In this document: positions 1 through 8,540 of the stretch, piece by piece
Layout: each line of letters opens with the position of its first letter
Position numbering within the stretch: the first letter of the stretch is position 1
From: Coprococcus ammoniilyticus
GTDB taxonomy: Bacteria > Bacillota > Clostridia > Lachnospirales > Lachnospiraceae
Length of the DNA stretch: 64,000 bases
Assembly: GCF_025567345.1 (NCBI RefSeq)
Contig: NZ_JAOQJS010000001.1
Location: 186,001-250,000 of the forward strand
Direction: 5' to 3'
Position numbers and translations under genes: made by a program
The notes under the pieces: generated by a model
The model's database searches: none
The model's input: the letters and a program-made list of their open reading frames with translations, nothing else
Told to the model about the DNA's origin: nothing

Positions 1-133
1 GTCCTGTCGTAAGATATGCATAATTTCTGTCATTATCATAAGTTTCGCTGATATATTCCGCATGTATGATATTCCACACCGCCATACCTGATAATAAAGC
101 AGCTCCCAGTATACCAATCACAAATCGTTTCAT
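1..133 (-). CDS. N-terminus of a secreted or membrane protein (partial)
   Basis: Only the first 44 codons lie in the window; the gene continues past base 1. The start ATG (131-133) lies 11 bases after the HlyD-like gene's stop, with a G-rich ribosome site (GAGGGG) before it. Residues 1-25 look like a signal peptide: a basic start (MKRF), then a hydrophobic stretch rich in Ile, Leu, Ala and Gly, ending near HAEYIS. The product is therefore probably exported. Its position at the end of the ABC/HlyD operon suggests a partner of those proteins. No domain is visible and I cannot name it. Confidence 0.6.
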   Translation of the reverse strand, partial: MKRFVIGILGAALLSGMAVWNIIHAEYISETYDNDRNYAYLTTG

Positions 134-144
134 CGTCAACCCCT

Positions 145-1164
145 CTACTTCTCCCGAACCGTATCTCCTGCTTCGATCTTCTTGTCCGAACTGGCTATGA
201 TCCTGTCGTCGCCTGTCAGGGAACTTTTCTTAATTCCCACTTCATAATTATTTGTATCTCCTACTGTCACATATACTTTTGCAGCCACAAGCTCTGTTCC
301 AAGAATCGTATCCTTCGATCTTTCTACAAGCACATACGAACCTACAACATCTGCATATATCGCAGACACAGGAACGACAAAATCATATTTCTCAGACTGA
401 TGGGAGATATCTGCCAGAACACTGTCACCTACATTTACCAGTTCACCGGATATAACCGTCTCCACGATATGCCCCTGCTCATTAGTGGCATCACTGTATA
501 CTGCCGTTACCTCCGTATTCACACTGGTATCATTTATATGAAGAATAACTTTATCTCCCTTTTCTATATAACTCTTCTGCTCGCTCGTCACCGGGATTCG
601 TACTGTATATTCATCCGAGCTCTCCATAACCACAAATGCTGCCTCCTCTGTGGTTCTGCTTCCTACATCCACCCGGATCTCTGACACAAGTCCCTCCACC
701 TCGGAATATATGACACCCTCATTTGCGGTCAGCTTTTCCAGATAATTCAGCTGTCTGTCCACATCCGCAATATTTGCTTCCACTAACGCCCTCTCATCTC
801 CCCATGCATACACATATTGTTCTTTCAGATTCTTTCGCTCAAGCTTTTTCGTCAGATATGTGGATGAAAGCTCCTCTGCCTTGATCTTCATAAGCTTGTC
901 ACCTTTCTTTACATAACTTCCCGTATGCACATATATTGCCTGAACCAGAAGATCAGGATAACTGTATACAGGTGTCCTGCTGTCGCTCTCGATCATCACA
1001 TCCTGTACGACATCCCTTGATATACTGCCGGATGATGCATACATAATTTCTACCTTGGGCGTCAAGGTGTTGCTTGCAAATCTTGACATAACAGTTCCGG
1101 CAATAACGATTACCAGAAATATTATTATAATTCTTACGATCTTAAATCCTTTTTTCCGTTTCAT
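145..1164 (-). CDS. HlyD/RND-type membrane adaptor protein
   Basis: A 339-residue protein with one N-terminal membrane segment (about residues 8-27) and an outer part laid out like periplasmic adaptor or membrane-fusion proteins. A lipoyl/biotinyl-like half (VKKGDKL) is followed by a coiled-coil hairpin with Leu-rich helices around residues 100-145, the second lipoyl half (VEGLVSEI), then beta-barrel-like segments. Adaptors of this family normally work with MacB, ABC or RND exporters. Here it follows two sugar-type importer permeases instead, 30 bases after their stop, apparently in the same operon. The start at 1164 has GGGAG upstream. The family call is fairly safe; which transporter it serves is unknown. 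Confidence 0.75.
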   Translation of the reverse strand: MKRKKGFKIVRIIIIFLVIVIAGTVMSRFASNTLTPKVEIMYASSGSISRDVVQDVMIESDSRTPVYSYPDLLVQAIYVHTGSYVKKGDKLMKIKAEELSSTYLTKKLERKNLKEQYVYAWGDERALVEANIADVDRQLNYLEKLTANEGVIYSEVEGLVSEIRVDVGSRTTEEAAFVVMESSDEYTVRIPVTSEQKSYIEKGDKVILHINDTSVNTEVTAVYSDATNEQGHIVETVISGELVNVGDSVLADISHQSEKYDFVVPVSAIYADVVGSYVLVERSKDTILGTELVAAKVYVTVGDTNNYEVGIKKSSLTGDDRIIASSDKKIEAGDTVREK

Positions 1165-1194
1165 ATCATTTTCTCCCTGTAAATTACCCTGCGA

Positions 1195-2052
1195 TCAGCC
1201 ATCCGCAGATCCTATGGATATGCCCTCTGCCAGAATATCCTTTCCAATATAAAATATGATCAGAGAAGGAATACAGCTGAACAGGGCAAATGCAAATGTT
1301 TTTCCTGCGCATCCCTCAGTCACATCCGGCAGATATACCGACAGTGGCAGTAATGATTTGTCCTTTAAAAATACCACCGGCTGCTCCACGATATTCCAGT
1401 ACTCAAGAAATCCCAGTATCACCGCTGCAAGAATCCCTCGTTTTGCTATCGGAACCGCCATATAGATAAAAATCTTAAAGCCACCCGCTCCATCCAGTCT
1501 AGCAGCCTCTACCACCGAATCAGGAATCTGTTCAAATGCACTGTACATAATAAATATAGGAAATGAAGAGAAAACAAATGGCAGGATGACCGCCCAATGT
1601 GTATTTATCATATTCATCCTGTTCAACACCAGATACTGGGATAACATCGTCACCTGAAATGGCAGGATCATGCAGAACATATATAAGCCAAATATAATCT
1701 TCGACAGTCTGTTCCGGCTTCTGGCAAGTCCCCATGCCGCAGGAACAGCAAACACAAGCTGTCCGATAAGTATAACGCCCACGATCTTCACAGAATTCCA
1801 GAAAAGCACATAGTATTCCGGCGTATCAAACAACAGCTCGATTATATTCTTAAATGTCGGATATAACGGAATGAAATGCCAGGAAGCATAACCGGACCCC
1901 CCGCTTATAACAGGAGATGCGATCTGTCCAAGCTCCGATTCTCCCATAAATGCGCCACTGATCAGAAATACCAAAGGCAGAACAGACAATACCGCACCTG
2001 TGAGCACCAAAAACTTTATCAGCAAATGCACACCCTTTGAAACCCATCTCAT
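1195..2052 (-). CDS. ABC sugar permease, MalG-like (CUT1)
   Basis: A 285-residue integral membrane protein of the binding-protein-dependent permease family, with about six hydrophobic segments. The cytoplasmic EAA loop that contacts the ATPase is visible near residues 185-200 (VVEAARLDGAGG). The frame is open further upstream, but I place the start at the ATG at 2050-2052. It overlaps the stop of the preceding permease in an ATGA arrangement and has GGGGAAGGG just before it; the longer version would run 100 bases into the neighbour. Together with the MalF-like permease it would form the channel of a carbohydrate importer. No ATPase gene is nearby, so a shared MsmK-type ATPase is likely. Confidence 0.88.
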   Translation of the reverse strand: MRWVSKGVHLLIKFLVLTGAVLSVLPLVFLISGAFMGESELGQIASPVISGGSGYASWHFIPLYPTFKNIIELLFDTPEYYVLFWNSVKIVGVILIGQLVFAVPAAWGLARSRNRLSKIIFGLYMFCMILPFQVTMLSQYLVLNRMNMINTHWAVILPFVFSSFPIFIMYSAFEQIPDSVVEAARLDGAGGFKIFIYMAVPIAKRGILAAVILGFLEYWNIVEQPVVFLKDKSLLPLSVYLPDVTEGCAGKTFAFALFSCIPSLIIFYIGKDILAEGISIGSADG

Positions 2053-2972
2053 CTGCACCCTTCCCCTCTTTCTTGTTGCTTTGGTCTTCTTAATAAGAAT
2101 CTTCTGCGGATTTTTAACCTCATACCATACCAGTCTGTAAGACACACACACCTTATGATCAGGATCACGCCAAAGAACACCAGCGCCGTCAGAACCGCGC
2201 CTGCTGTCAGCTTACTGATCTCCAGCTTCTCAAACCAGTTATTAAAGATATGCTGAATCTGATATATCGTCATATCCGGATATCCCCCTGCCATAAGATA
2301 CTGTTCACGGAAGATCTTCAGCGAATTTACAACCGACAGCATAGCCACGATAAAAAACGGTCTCTTGATATTTGGAAGCGTAATCTTCCAGATCTGTGTA
2401 AATCTGCCAGCTCCATCAACTTTTGCCGCGTCATATATTTCCACCGGAATTACAGACAAACCCGACAGCCAGATCAACATGTTATATCCAATATTTTTAA
2501 ATATAAATGTGCATACAAACAGCCAGAAAACTGCCCTGCCGGATAAGAAGCTTACCGGTTCGCCAAGTCCCCACCTTATGATCATATTATTCACCACGCC
2601 CTGATCATCAAATAATATACGCCATACTACAGTGAGGGAATTTGACGGAATTGCCATCGGGATAAGAAATGCAAATTTTATAATATTACTTTTCATTCCA
2701 TGAACCTCTATAGCCACTACCAGCGAGATAACGATCAGCCAAGGTACACTCACAAGTTCAAAACGTATAGAGTTGCCTGCCGCCAGCCGGAATGCATCAT
2801 TCTCCATAACCAGAGCATAATTTTGCAGACCGGCAAAGCTTCCCGTTCCTGATTTCTGAAACGATGATATAAATACATCCACAAGCGGTATGATCACGAA
2901 GATCATAATACCCACAAATCCCGGTATGATAAATTCAGACGTTCCATTCATTCCTTTTCTATCTATCTTCAT
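2049..2972 (-). CDS. ABC sugar permease, MalF-like (CUT1)
   Basis: A 307-residue permease with an N-terminal membrane helix after a short basic start and further helices to the C-terminus. The EAA-type loop reads EIYDAAKVDGAG around residues 178-190, as in CUT1 sugar importers of the UgpA/MalF kind. The ribosome site is GGGAGG, 12 bases before the ATG. Its stop overlaps the start of the MalG-like gene by four bases, so the two are translationally coupled. The solute-binding lipoprotein gene lies 31 bases upstream. The substrate cannot be read from the sequence. Confidence 0.88.
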   Translation of the reverse strand: MKIDRKGMNGTSEFIIPGFVGIMIFVIIPLVDVFISSFQKSGTGSFAGLQNYALVMENDAFRLAAGNSIRFELVSVPWLIVISLVVAIEVHGMKSNIIKFAFLIPMAIPSNSLTVVWRILFDDQGVVNNMIIRWGLGEPVSFLSGRAVFWLFVCTFIFKNIGYNMLIWLSGLSVIPVEIYDAAKVDGAGRFTQIWKITLPNIKRPFFIVAMLSVVNSLKIFREQYLMAGGYPDMTIYQIQHIFNNWFEKLEISKLTAGAVLTALVFFGVILIIRCVCLTDWYGMRLKIRRRFLLRRPKQQERGEGCR

Positions 2973-3003
2973 GATTATAAAACGCCTCCCTGACCATCCA
3001 TTT

Positions 3004-5286
3004 CTATTCTTTCAGATATACATTTAACAATTTATCAATTATATTCAAGGTATCCTCAAGGCTCGCATTTCCTTCCAGATAATCAGCCGCATTTTCCCTT
3101 ATCATGCTGCGAATTCTTACATCCGGATTTGAAGGCACACAGAGTCTGCTCAACTTATCTATATAATCTTCCAGATACTCGTCCGTCCGCCAATATGTCC
3201 AGTTCAGATAATTATTCCCGCCGACTTCAACAGCACCTCCCGGCGTTCCCATACTGAGAGCATCCTCATTCCATGCCCGCACGCCATCCATATTTACCGG
3301 ATTTCCACATTCTGTTCCATAATACTTTTTCTGTACCTCTGCGCTGAATAACGCTTTTACGAACTCAACCGCACTATCCCTGTTCTCCTTTTTGCTATTG
3401 ACCGCAAGGATTGTATTTGGCACATATATCATTCCCTCATCCGTACCCCACGGTTCATAGTCATAATCACGGTTTGCCGTGTTATCCTCCATTCCAACCA
3501 TGGAATCTTCCTTTATGCTGTAAAACAACCATGCCTCGCTCATCGTCTTCATATCCACAAATGCCAGCTTCCTGCCAGACCATTCCCGGTTAAATAACGG
3601 GCTCATATATCCTGAATAATTGTCTTTTATATTTTCCTCATAAGCTCCGAACCTTGCAGTCCAGTCATTGATCTGATCCTGCGTCGTTCTCGCCATCTCT
3701 AAGTCGTATAAAAGTCTGAGATCCTCCAGAAATTTCTTTAGTATTTCTCTGTCATAATGCCCCTCCATATCAACGATCTCCGATGCATATACAGGATACA
3801 GGGTATCAAAATAAGACTCCAAATAGTAAAATGACAGATCATTCCCATCGGCTGGTTTGTCCTGACTGTTTATATAAGCCACAATGGATTGAACATCGGT
3901 CACATTCCTTATCTCAGCCTCCGGCCCGATAACTGCTGTAAATGTCTCCATGGCGGGTATAGCATATACTGAACCATCCTTATTCTTATATGTATAAAGT
4001 ACATTCTTAAGGCAGGATGGGTTCTCCTTCTGTATATCATCAAGGACCTGCGACAGATCCATAAGCACCCCTGTATTCTCATAGCTTTTTACATTCAAGC
4101 CATCCATGATAATGACGTCAGGCCCTTCTCCTGCAAGAAGCTGTGTATTTAAAGAACTTATGGCATCCTTTTCTGATATTCCATTCTGGTCATCCACGCC
4201 CCATATGTACTGCACCGTGATATCCGAATGATCACTTTCATACCACGTGATCAGATTTTCGTAACTCTCTGTGTAATAAAGAGAATATACGGTAACGGTT
4301 CTGCTGTCTGAAGCTTCTTTTGTACTGTTATAAGCTGCATATGCATCGGATAATGAATATACAACGATCCTCTTATTTCCACTCTTATCACCAGTGACAG
4401 CTACAAATGTATCCGAATCCTCCACAACAAAGTCATATCTTATATCAGCACTTTTAAATGTCGTAAGCCTTGTCCCCAGCTTGTCAGAGAGCTTATATGC
4501 AAATAAACCCGTTCCAAGCATAATGTATATCTGATCAGACTTTTCATCATACTTCATGATATTACTGCAGCTAAGTGCATCTTTTCCTTTCTCCGAAGCT
4601 GCATCTTCAAGTCCTTCCGTCAAGGTATCATCAAAAGACGTAATCGTTTCCAGCATATGACCATCCGATATATCATAGGTCTCTATATCCCGTGCTGTGA
4701 GAACAACCAGTTTATCACCAGCTACACAGATATCCGTATAGTCAGAATTTTCTATTTCGTATTTCTTCTGCCCTTCCATGGAAAAGCATTGTATCACCCC
4801 ATCCGCGCAACCAATGATATATCCATCAGCCGTCAGTCTGATATTTTTTACATTTTCTTCTATATGATCTGCCAGTATCTGAACTGTATCATCAGGCATC
4901 ACCTTCACGATTCTGCCCGTTATATCTCTTTTATCATCCATCTTGCTGACTGCCAAATACAGGCTCCCGGCTTCATCCATATCTGCTGCCGTGATCATAT
5001 CCGTTTCGTCCATAACAGAATCAAGCTTAAGTTCTTCCTGCCGGAAATCTCCATCCGGCTTTTCTCCTGTCAGCCTGATATAGCCCCCATTTTCAGCTTC
5101 TCCGATGCATACATATTCATCTTGAACCTTACCAAATCCACAGATCTGTGCCATATCAAGCTGTGCCATCCGGTATTCCGACAAACCCGCCTCTGTCTCT
5201 GTAGATTCTGTTATCTTATGGTCCCCACAACCCCAGCATAACATCATGCCAATAAGCATTATTAGATAAAACCCGATATGTTTCAT
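3004..5286 (-). CDS. Solute-binding lipoprotein with N-terminal propeller-like domain
   Basis: A 760-residue protein. Residues 1-20 form a lipoprotein-type signal ending at Cys20 (LCWGC); the lipobox is imperfect. Residues about 30-335 are beta-rich, with repeated strands of the WD40/PQQ-propeller style (for example GYIRLTGEK, GYIIGCADGVI, TFVAVTGDKSGN). From about 345 the sequence switches to a family 1 solute-binding protein (YSLYYTESYENLITWYE, then GPDVIIMDG), ending at a helical C-terminus. Usual binding proteins are 400-450 residues, so the N-terminal half is an addition. The start at 5286 has GGGAGG; the frame is open further upstream without a ribosome site. It heads an operon with the two permeases and lies divergently from a two-component system. 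Confidence 0.85.
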   Translation of the reverse strand: MKHIGFYLIMLIGMMLCWGCGDHKITESTETEAGLSEYRMAQLDMAQICGFGKVQDEYVCIGEAENGGYIRLTGEKPDGDFRQEELKLDSVMDETDMITAADMDEAGSLYLAVSKMDDKRDITGRIVKVMPDDTVQILADHIEENVKNIRLTADGYIIGCADGVIQCFSMEGQKKYEIENSDYTDICVAGDKLVVLTARDIETYDISDGHMLETITSFDDTLTEGLEDAASEKGKDALSCSNIMKYDEKSDQIYIMLGTGLFAYKLSDKLGTRLTTFKSADIRYDFVVEDSDTFVAVTGDKSGNKRIVVYSLSDAYAAYNSTKEASDSRTVTVYSLYYTESYENLITWYESDHSDITVQYIWGVDDQNGISEKDAISSLNTQLLAGEGPDVIIMDGLNVKSYENTGVLMDLSQVLDDIQKENPSCLKNVLYTYKNKDGSVYAIPAMETFTAVIGPEAEIRNVTDVQSIVAYINSQDKPADGNDLSFYYLESYFDTLYPVYASEIVDMEGHYDREILKKFLEDLRLLYDLEMARTTQDQINDWTARFGAYEENIKDNYSGYMSPLFNREWSGRKLAFVDMKTMSEAWLFYSIKEDSMVGMEDNTANRDYDYEPWGTDEGMIYVPNTILAVNSKKENRDSAVEFVKALFSAEVQKKYYGTECGNPVNMDGVRAWNEDALSMGTPGGAVEVGGNNYLNWTYWRTDEYLEDYIDKLSRLCVPSNPDVRIRSMIRENAADYLEGNASLEDTLNIIDKLLNVYLKE

Positions 5287-5478
5287 GTCTACCTCCCTTA
5301 TTACAAATACTTTTACAATCATTTTCACTTTCGATATATCGATTGTAACACCACCGATATGCACGATTGTCTAAAAAACATCTAAATTACATATATTACT
5401 TTTAAACATCTGGAAAATGAATTACTATACTATTGTATTAATGATATTTTATACCGTAATAGGGAAATGGAGATTTAC
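5287..5478. promoter_or_regulatory. Divergent control region between ABC operon and two-component genes
   Basis: This 192-base AT-rich region must hold promoters for both directions. Seen directly are an inverted repeat TTACAATC (5313-5320) / GATTGTAA (5341-5348), the palindrome CGATATATCG between its arms, and a direct repeat AAACATCT (5376-5383 and 5404-5411). A TATACT box at 5426-5431 probably belongs to the response regulator gene. The repeats are candidate operators for the adjacent OmpR-type regulator; that link is inferred. Confidence 0.45.
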
Positions 5479-6171
5479 ATGAAACTGCTGCTCGTAGAAG
5501 ATGATACAGATCTGGGAAAAGTACTAAAAAGACAAATGGAAGCACATGGTATCACCGTATACCTGTGTACAACCGGAAAACAATGCACCGAACTGATATA
5601 TTCAGGTGTTGATATCGATATAATTGTGCTTGACTGGATGCTGCCTGATAAGTCAGGTCTTGAAATTTTAAACCAACTATATTTTGACAAAATCTCAATT
5701 CCCATCATAATGCTTACCGCCCTCGGCACACTTGAAAACAAAACAGCAGCTTTTTCACTGGGTGCTGACGACTATATCGTTAAGCCATTTGAATTTGATG
5801 AATTACTGGCACGAATAAATGCTCTTTACCGCAGATCCCACCAGATCCATTCATTTGACTATTCTTATGGTGATATCAATTATCTCATAGACAGCCGCAC
5901 GATCCAATGTGACGGTCGGTCTGTCCAGCTCACAAATCGGGAATCCCAGCTATTTGAGCTGCTGCTCAGATCAGCCGGTAAACTTGTCAGCCATGACGAG
6001 ATTATCGAAGCTATATGGGGGCTTAATTCCAATGTTGGAAATGGAAATATCCTGAATTATGTTTATTTTCTGAGAAACAGACTGAAAACGGTTCACAGCC
6101 GAATTACGATAAAGGGAGTATACGGAAGCGGTTATACCCTTGTATATGAAAAGGAGGAATCACCAAAATGA
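5479..6171 (+). CDS. OmpR-family response regulator
   Basis: A 230-residue two-component regulator. The receiver domain (residues 1-115) shows the acidic pocket VEDD, the phosphoryl-accepting Asp52 in VLDWMLPD and the conserved Lys in YIVKPFEFDELL. The C-terminal winged helix (about 130-225) has the family pattern LTNRESQLFELLL and a final VYGSGYTL. I start at 5479 because GGAG (5469-5472) lies six bases before it; an ATG four codons earlier has no proper ribosome site. The next gene, a histidine kinase, starts within its stop (ATGA). It is divergent from the sugar ABC operon, its likely target. Confidence 0.93.
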   Translation: MKLLLVEDDTDLGKVLKRQMEAHGITVYLCTTGKQCTELIYSGVDIDIIVLDWMLPDKSGLEILNQLYFDKISIPIIMLTALGTLENKTAAFSLGADDYIVKPFEFDELLARINALYRRSHQIHSFDYSYGDINYLIDSRTIQCDGRSVQLTNRESQLFELLLRSAGKLVSHDEIIEAIWGLNSNVGNGNILNYVYFLRNRLKTVHSRITIKGVYGSGYTLVYEKEESPK

Positions 6172-7472
6172 TAGAACAGCTCAGGAAAAAACTCACTGTA
6201 TTTTTATCCTCTGTCATAACTATGATCCTCGCAACCATGTCCATATTGCTGTTTTATGCTGTCGTACAGGAATATTCAAACAGCACATATGCTTCCTACT
6301 CTCAAGATACAAATCTGTTATATTCCTATCTGAACCAGACAAATATAATCGATATGAACATTCTTAATGAATACAACACCAAAAACCTTAATATCGATAT
6401 ACTGCGAAATGATAAAAAGGTCTTATCGACAGAGGCTTTCAAAGAAAGTAAAGCCATCCTTCAGTCCGCATCGCCTTATATGCAGTCTGAATATTGGGAT
6501 GACTATTACAGTACCATAAACAAAGGAGACAGCCACCGCCGATTTTATACTGTCCGATATGACCATACGGATTACTGGAACAGCTACAGCATTATAAATA
6601 TAGGGGGCACCTACTATACCATACATACGGTATACAACAATGCTCTCATCTCTGCATACAAAATAAAGATGAGTATTCTGTTTTTGATCGTAACGGTGAT
6701 CGCAATTATCCTGTTGTCTATCGTGTCATATTTTTTCATGAAGAAGATTCTTATACCGGTAAATGAAGCCTATCAGAAACAGGATCTTTTTATTGCTGTG
6801 GCTTCGCATGAATTAAAAACTCCCCTTGCCATTATAAAATCCTGTCTCAACGGACTCTCCGGCAATCATCTAAGTCCGGCTGACAAAGACTATTTATCCA
6901 CGGCAGACAGAGAATGTAACCGGATAACAGATATGATAAATAATCTTCTCACATTTGCAGACATAAAAAAATCCGGCCGGGAAAACTTTAAAGATACCCA
7001 GCCGGAAGATATTATTATTGAATGTTATGATCGTTTCGAGCCTGTCGCGATTCAGAAGAATCTCGACCTTATTGTTTCTCTGCCGGATGATCCGCTTCCT
7101 CTTTACTGTATGGATAAGGACAGAATACTTCAATGCATCTCCATTCTGGTTGATAATGCGATATCCTGCACAACAAACGGTCATGTCTCCCTGTCTGTAT
7201 CCACGCAGAATAAACGACTGTGCTATACCGTGACAGATACGGGTCCGGGCATAAGCGATGAAGATAAACCGCACATATTTGAAACCTTCTATTCAAAGCG
7301 CAACAATCACAAAACACACTTTGGTCTGGGTCTCAGTATCGCAAAAAGCATAGCAGATCTTCATAGCGCTGAACTTACAGTATCAGACAACTCCCCTCAG
7401 GGAAGTGTATTTTCCCTAACATGGAATTACAGCTTATCTCCGTATACCGGGAAACCACCGCTCTTACCATAG
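6168..7472 (+). CDS. Membrane sensor histidine kinase
   Basis: A 434-residue kinase with two membrane helices (about 10-32 and 168-190) around a 135-residue outer sensor region rich in Tyr and Asn. The H-box is SHELKTPLAI with the phosphorylated His214. The ATP-binding domain shows the N-box DNAIS, the G1 box DTGPGI and the G2 box GLGLSIAK. There is no clear HAMP domain; the second helix runs almost straight into the H-box. It is coupled to the response regulator by a four-base overlap. Its last 46 bases overlap the 3' end of the convergent aldo/keto reductase gene. The signal sensed is not evident. Confidence 0.93.
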   Translation: MIEQLRKKLTVFLSSVITMILATMSILLFYAVVQEYSNSTYASYSQDTNLLYSYLNQTNIIDMNILNEYNTKNLNIDILRNDKKVLSTEAFKESKAILQSASPYMQSEYWDDYYSTINKGDSHRRFYTVRYDHTDYWNSYSIINIGGTYYTIHTVYNNALISAYKIKMSILFLIVTVIAIILLSIVSYFFMKKILIPVNEAYQKQDLFIAVASHELKTPLAIIKSCLNGLSGNHLSPADKDYLSTADRECNRITDMINNLLTFADIKKSGRENFKDTQPEDIIIECYDRFEPVAIQKNLDLIVSLPDDPLPLYCMDKDRILQCISILVDNAISCTTNGHVSLSVSTQNKRLCYTVTDTGPGISDEDKPHIFETFYSKRNNHKTHFGLGLSIAKSIADLHSAELTVSDNSPQGSVFSLTWNYSLSPYTGKPPLLP

Positions 7473-8290
7473 CTTTCGATATGCTTGAAATGCTTCAGAA
7501 GTTCCATATCTTCTGCGCCGATCTCAAAATCAACCTGTGCATTGCTCTCCATATGTGCAGGATTTGCTGTCTTTGGTAATGAGATCGTTCCAAGCTGTAA
7601 GGTATAACGGATACAGAGCTGTGGAACAGATACATTGTATTTTACAGCCATAGCTTCGATCTCCGGTTCATGAAGGATCTCACCATGACCGATCGGTGAA
7701 TATGCCTCAACCGCAATTCCATTCTTCTGGCAGTATTCTACCAGTTCCAGTGGTGTATTGCTGATATGAAGCAGGATCTGGTTGACCATAGGCTTAATCT
7801 CACAGACCTCCATCAGACTTTTCAGATCTTCGATCTGGAAATTCGACACACCTATCACACGCAGCTTTCCAGCCTTGTATGCTTCTTCGAGAGCGCGCCA
7901 TGCAGCACGATTACCCTCTACATAACGATCTTCTGACTGATTTACATCTACCCATGGCTGTGGGCTGTGAATGATCATCATATCCAAATAGTCCAGTCCC
8001 ATCTTGGATAAGGTTTCGTCGATTCCCTTTTTTGCTTCTTCATAGGTCTTATGTTCAGCAGCAACCTTTGAGACAACAAACAGCTTATCACGCTGGATAC
8101 CGCAGGTTCTGATTCCTTCCCCTACGCCACGTTCGTTGCCATATGCCTGTGCTGTATCAATATGACGATAACCAAGCTTCACAGCCGCCTTAACTGCGTC
8201 TGCCACATCTCCATCATCTACTAACCAGGTTCCAAGACCTAACTGTGGGATTTCTACACCATTTGCCAATGTCAAAGTATTTGTATACAT
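7427..8290 (-). CDS. Aldo/keto reductase
   Basis: A 287-residue NAD(P)H-dependent oxidoreductase of the AKR barrel family, close to the YvgN/2,5-diketo-D-gluconate reductase type. The catalytic tetrad is visible: Asp in RHIDTA, Tyr in AQAYGNE, Lys in VVSKV and His in MIIHSP. The cofactor-binding end shows VPQLCIRYTLQLGTISLPKTANP. Such enzymes reduce aldehydes and ketones in the cytoplasm. The start at 8290 has a strong AGGAGG. A MerR-type promoter with a 19-base spacer lies upstream, which points to induction by electrophiles or another small ligand. The 3' end overlaps the convergent histidine kinase gene by 46 bases. Confidence 0.95.
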   Translation of the reverse strand: MYTNTLTLANGVEIPQLGLGTWLVDDGDVADAVKAAVKLGYRHIDTAQAYGNERGVGEGIRTCGIQRDKLFVVSKVAAEHKTYEEAKKGIDETLSKMGLDYLDMMIIHSPQPWVDVNQSEDRYVEGNRAAWRALEEAYKAGKLRVIGVSNFQIEDLKSLMEVCEIKPMVNQILLHISNTPLELVEYCQKNGIAVEAYSPIGHGEILHEPEIEAMAVKYNVSVPQLCIRYTLQLGTISLPKTANPAHMESNAQVDFEIGAEDMELLKHFKHIESYGKSGGFPVYGDKL

Positions 8291-8325
8291 ATAAAAACCT
8301 CCTTATTAAACTTTATGATAGACTT

Positions 8326-8356
8326 ATTCTACAACTTAAAGTGAACTTAAGGTCAA
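8326..8356 (-). promoter_or_regulatory. MerR-type promoter of the aldo/keto reductase
   Basis: On the minus strand, -35 TTGACC (8351-8356) and -10 TAGAAT (8326-8331) are 19 bases apart, the stretched spacing typical of MerR-activated promoters. The spacer holds an imperfect dyad, ACCTTAAGT and ACTTTAAGT separated by TC. No merR gene is in the window, so the regulator must be encoded elsewhere. Confidence 0.7.
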
Positions 8357-8429
8357 GTGTTTTTATATGTCTTTTTTGGAAAATGTAAAACTTCATTCCC
8401 GATTGTAAGATTTAATTCCGGGCAGCCTG

Positions 8430-8540
8430 TTAAGTAAGCGGAACCCATCCTCTGCCAAGTTCTTTTTCTATATTTGTATCTGATGTTTTATTAATACTGC
8501 CATCCTGATTTTTAAATCCGGAATATACTCTGGAACAGAG
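8430..8540 (-). pseudogene. In-frame continuation of the pilin-like gene after a UGA stop
   Basis: Directly after the UGA that ends the pilin-like frame (8541-8543), the same frame stays open for 36 codons (LCSRVYSGF ... GWVPLT) to a TAA at 8430-8432. The residue make-up (Gly, Asn, Asp, Thr, Ser) fits a pilin C-terminus. The simplest reading is that a sense codon such as CGA or TGG mutated to TGA and truncated the protein. Read-through, or a naturally shorter protein, cannot be excluded. Confidence 0.5.

Noticed and set aside
4657..5241. 194-codon plus-strand frame opposite the solute-binding protein gene
   Set aside because: Antisense shadow; no ribosome site, and the minus-strand protein is coherent.
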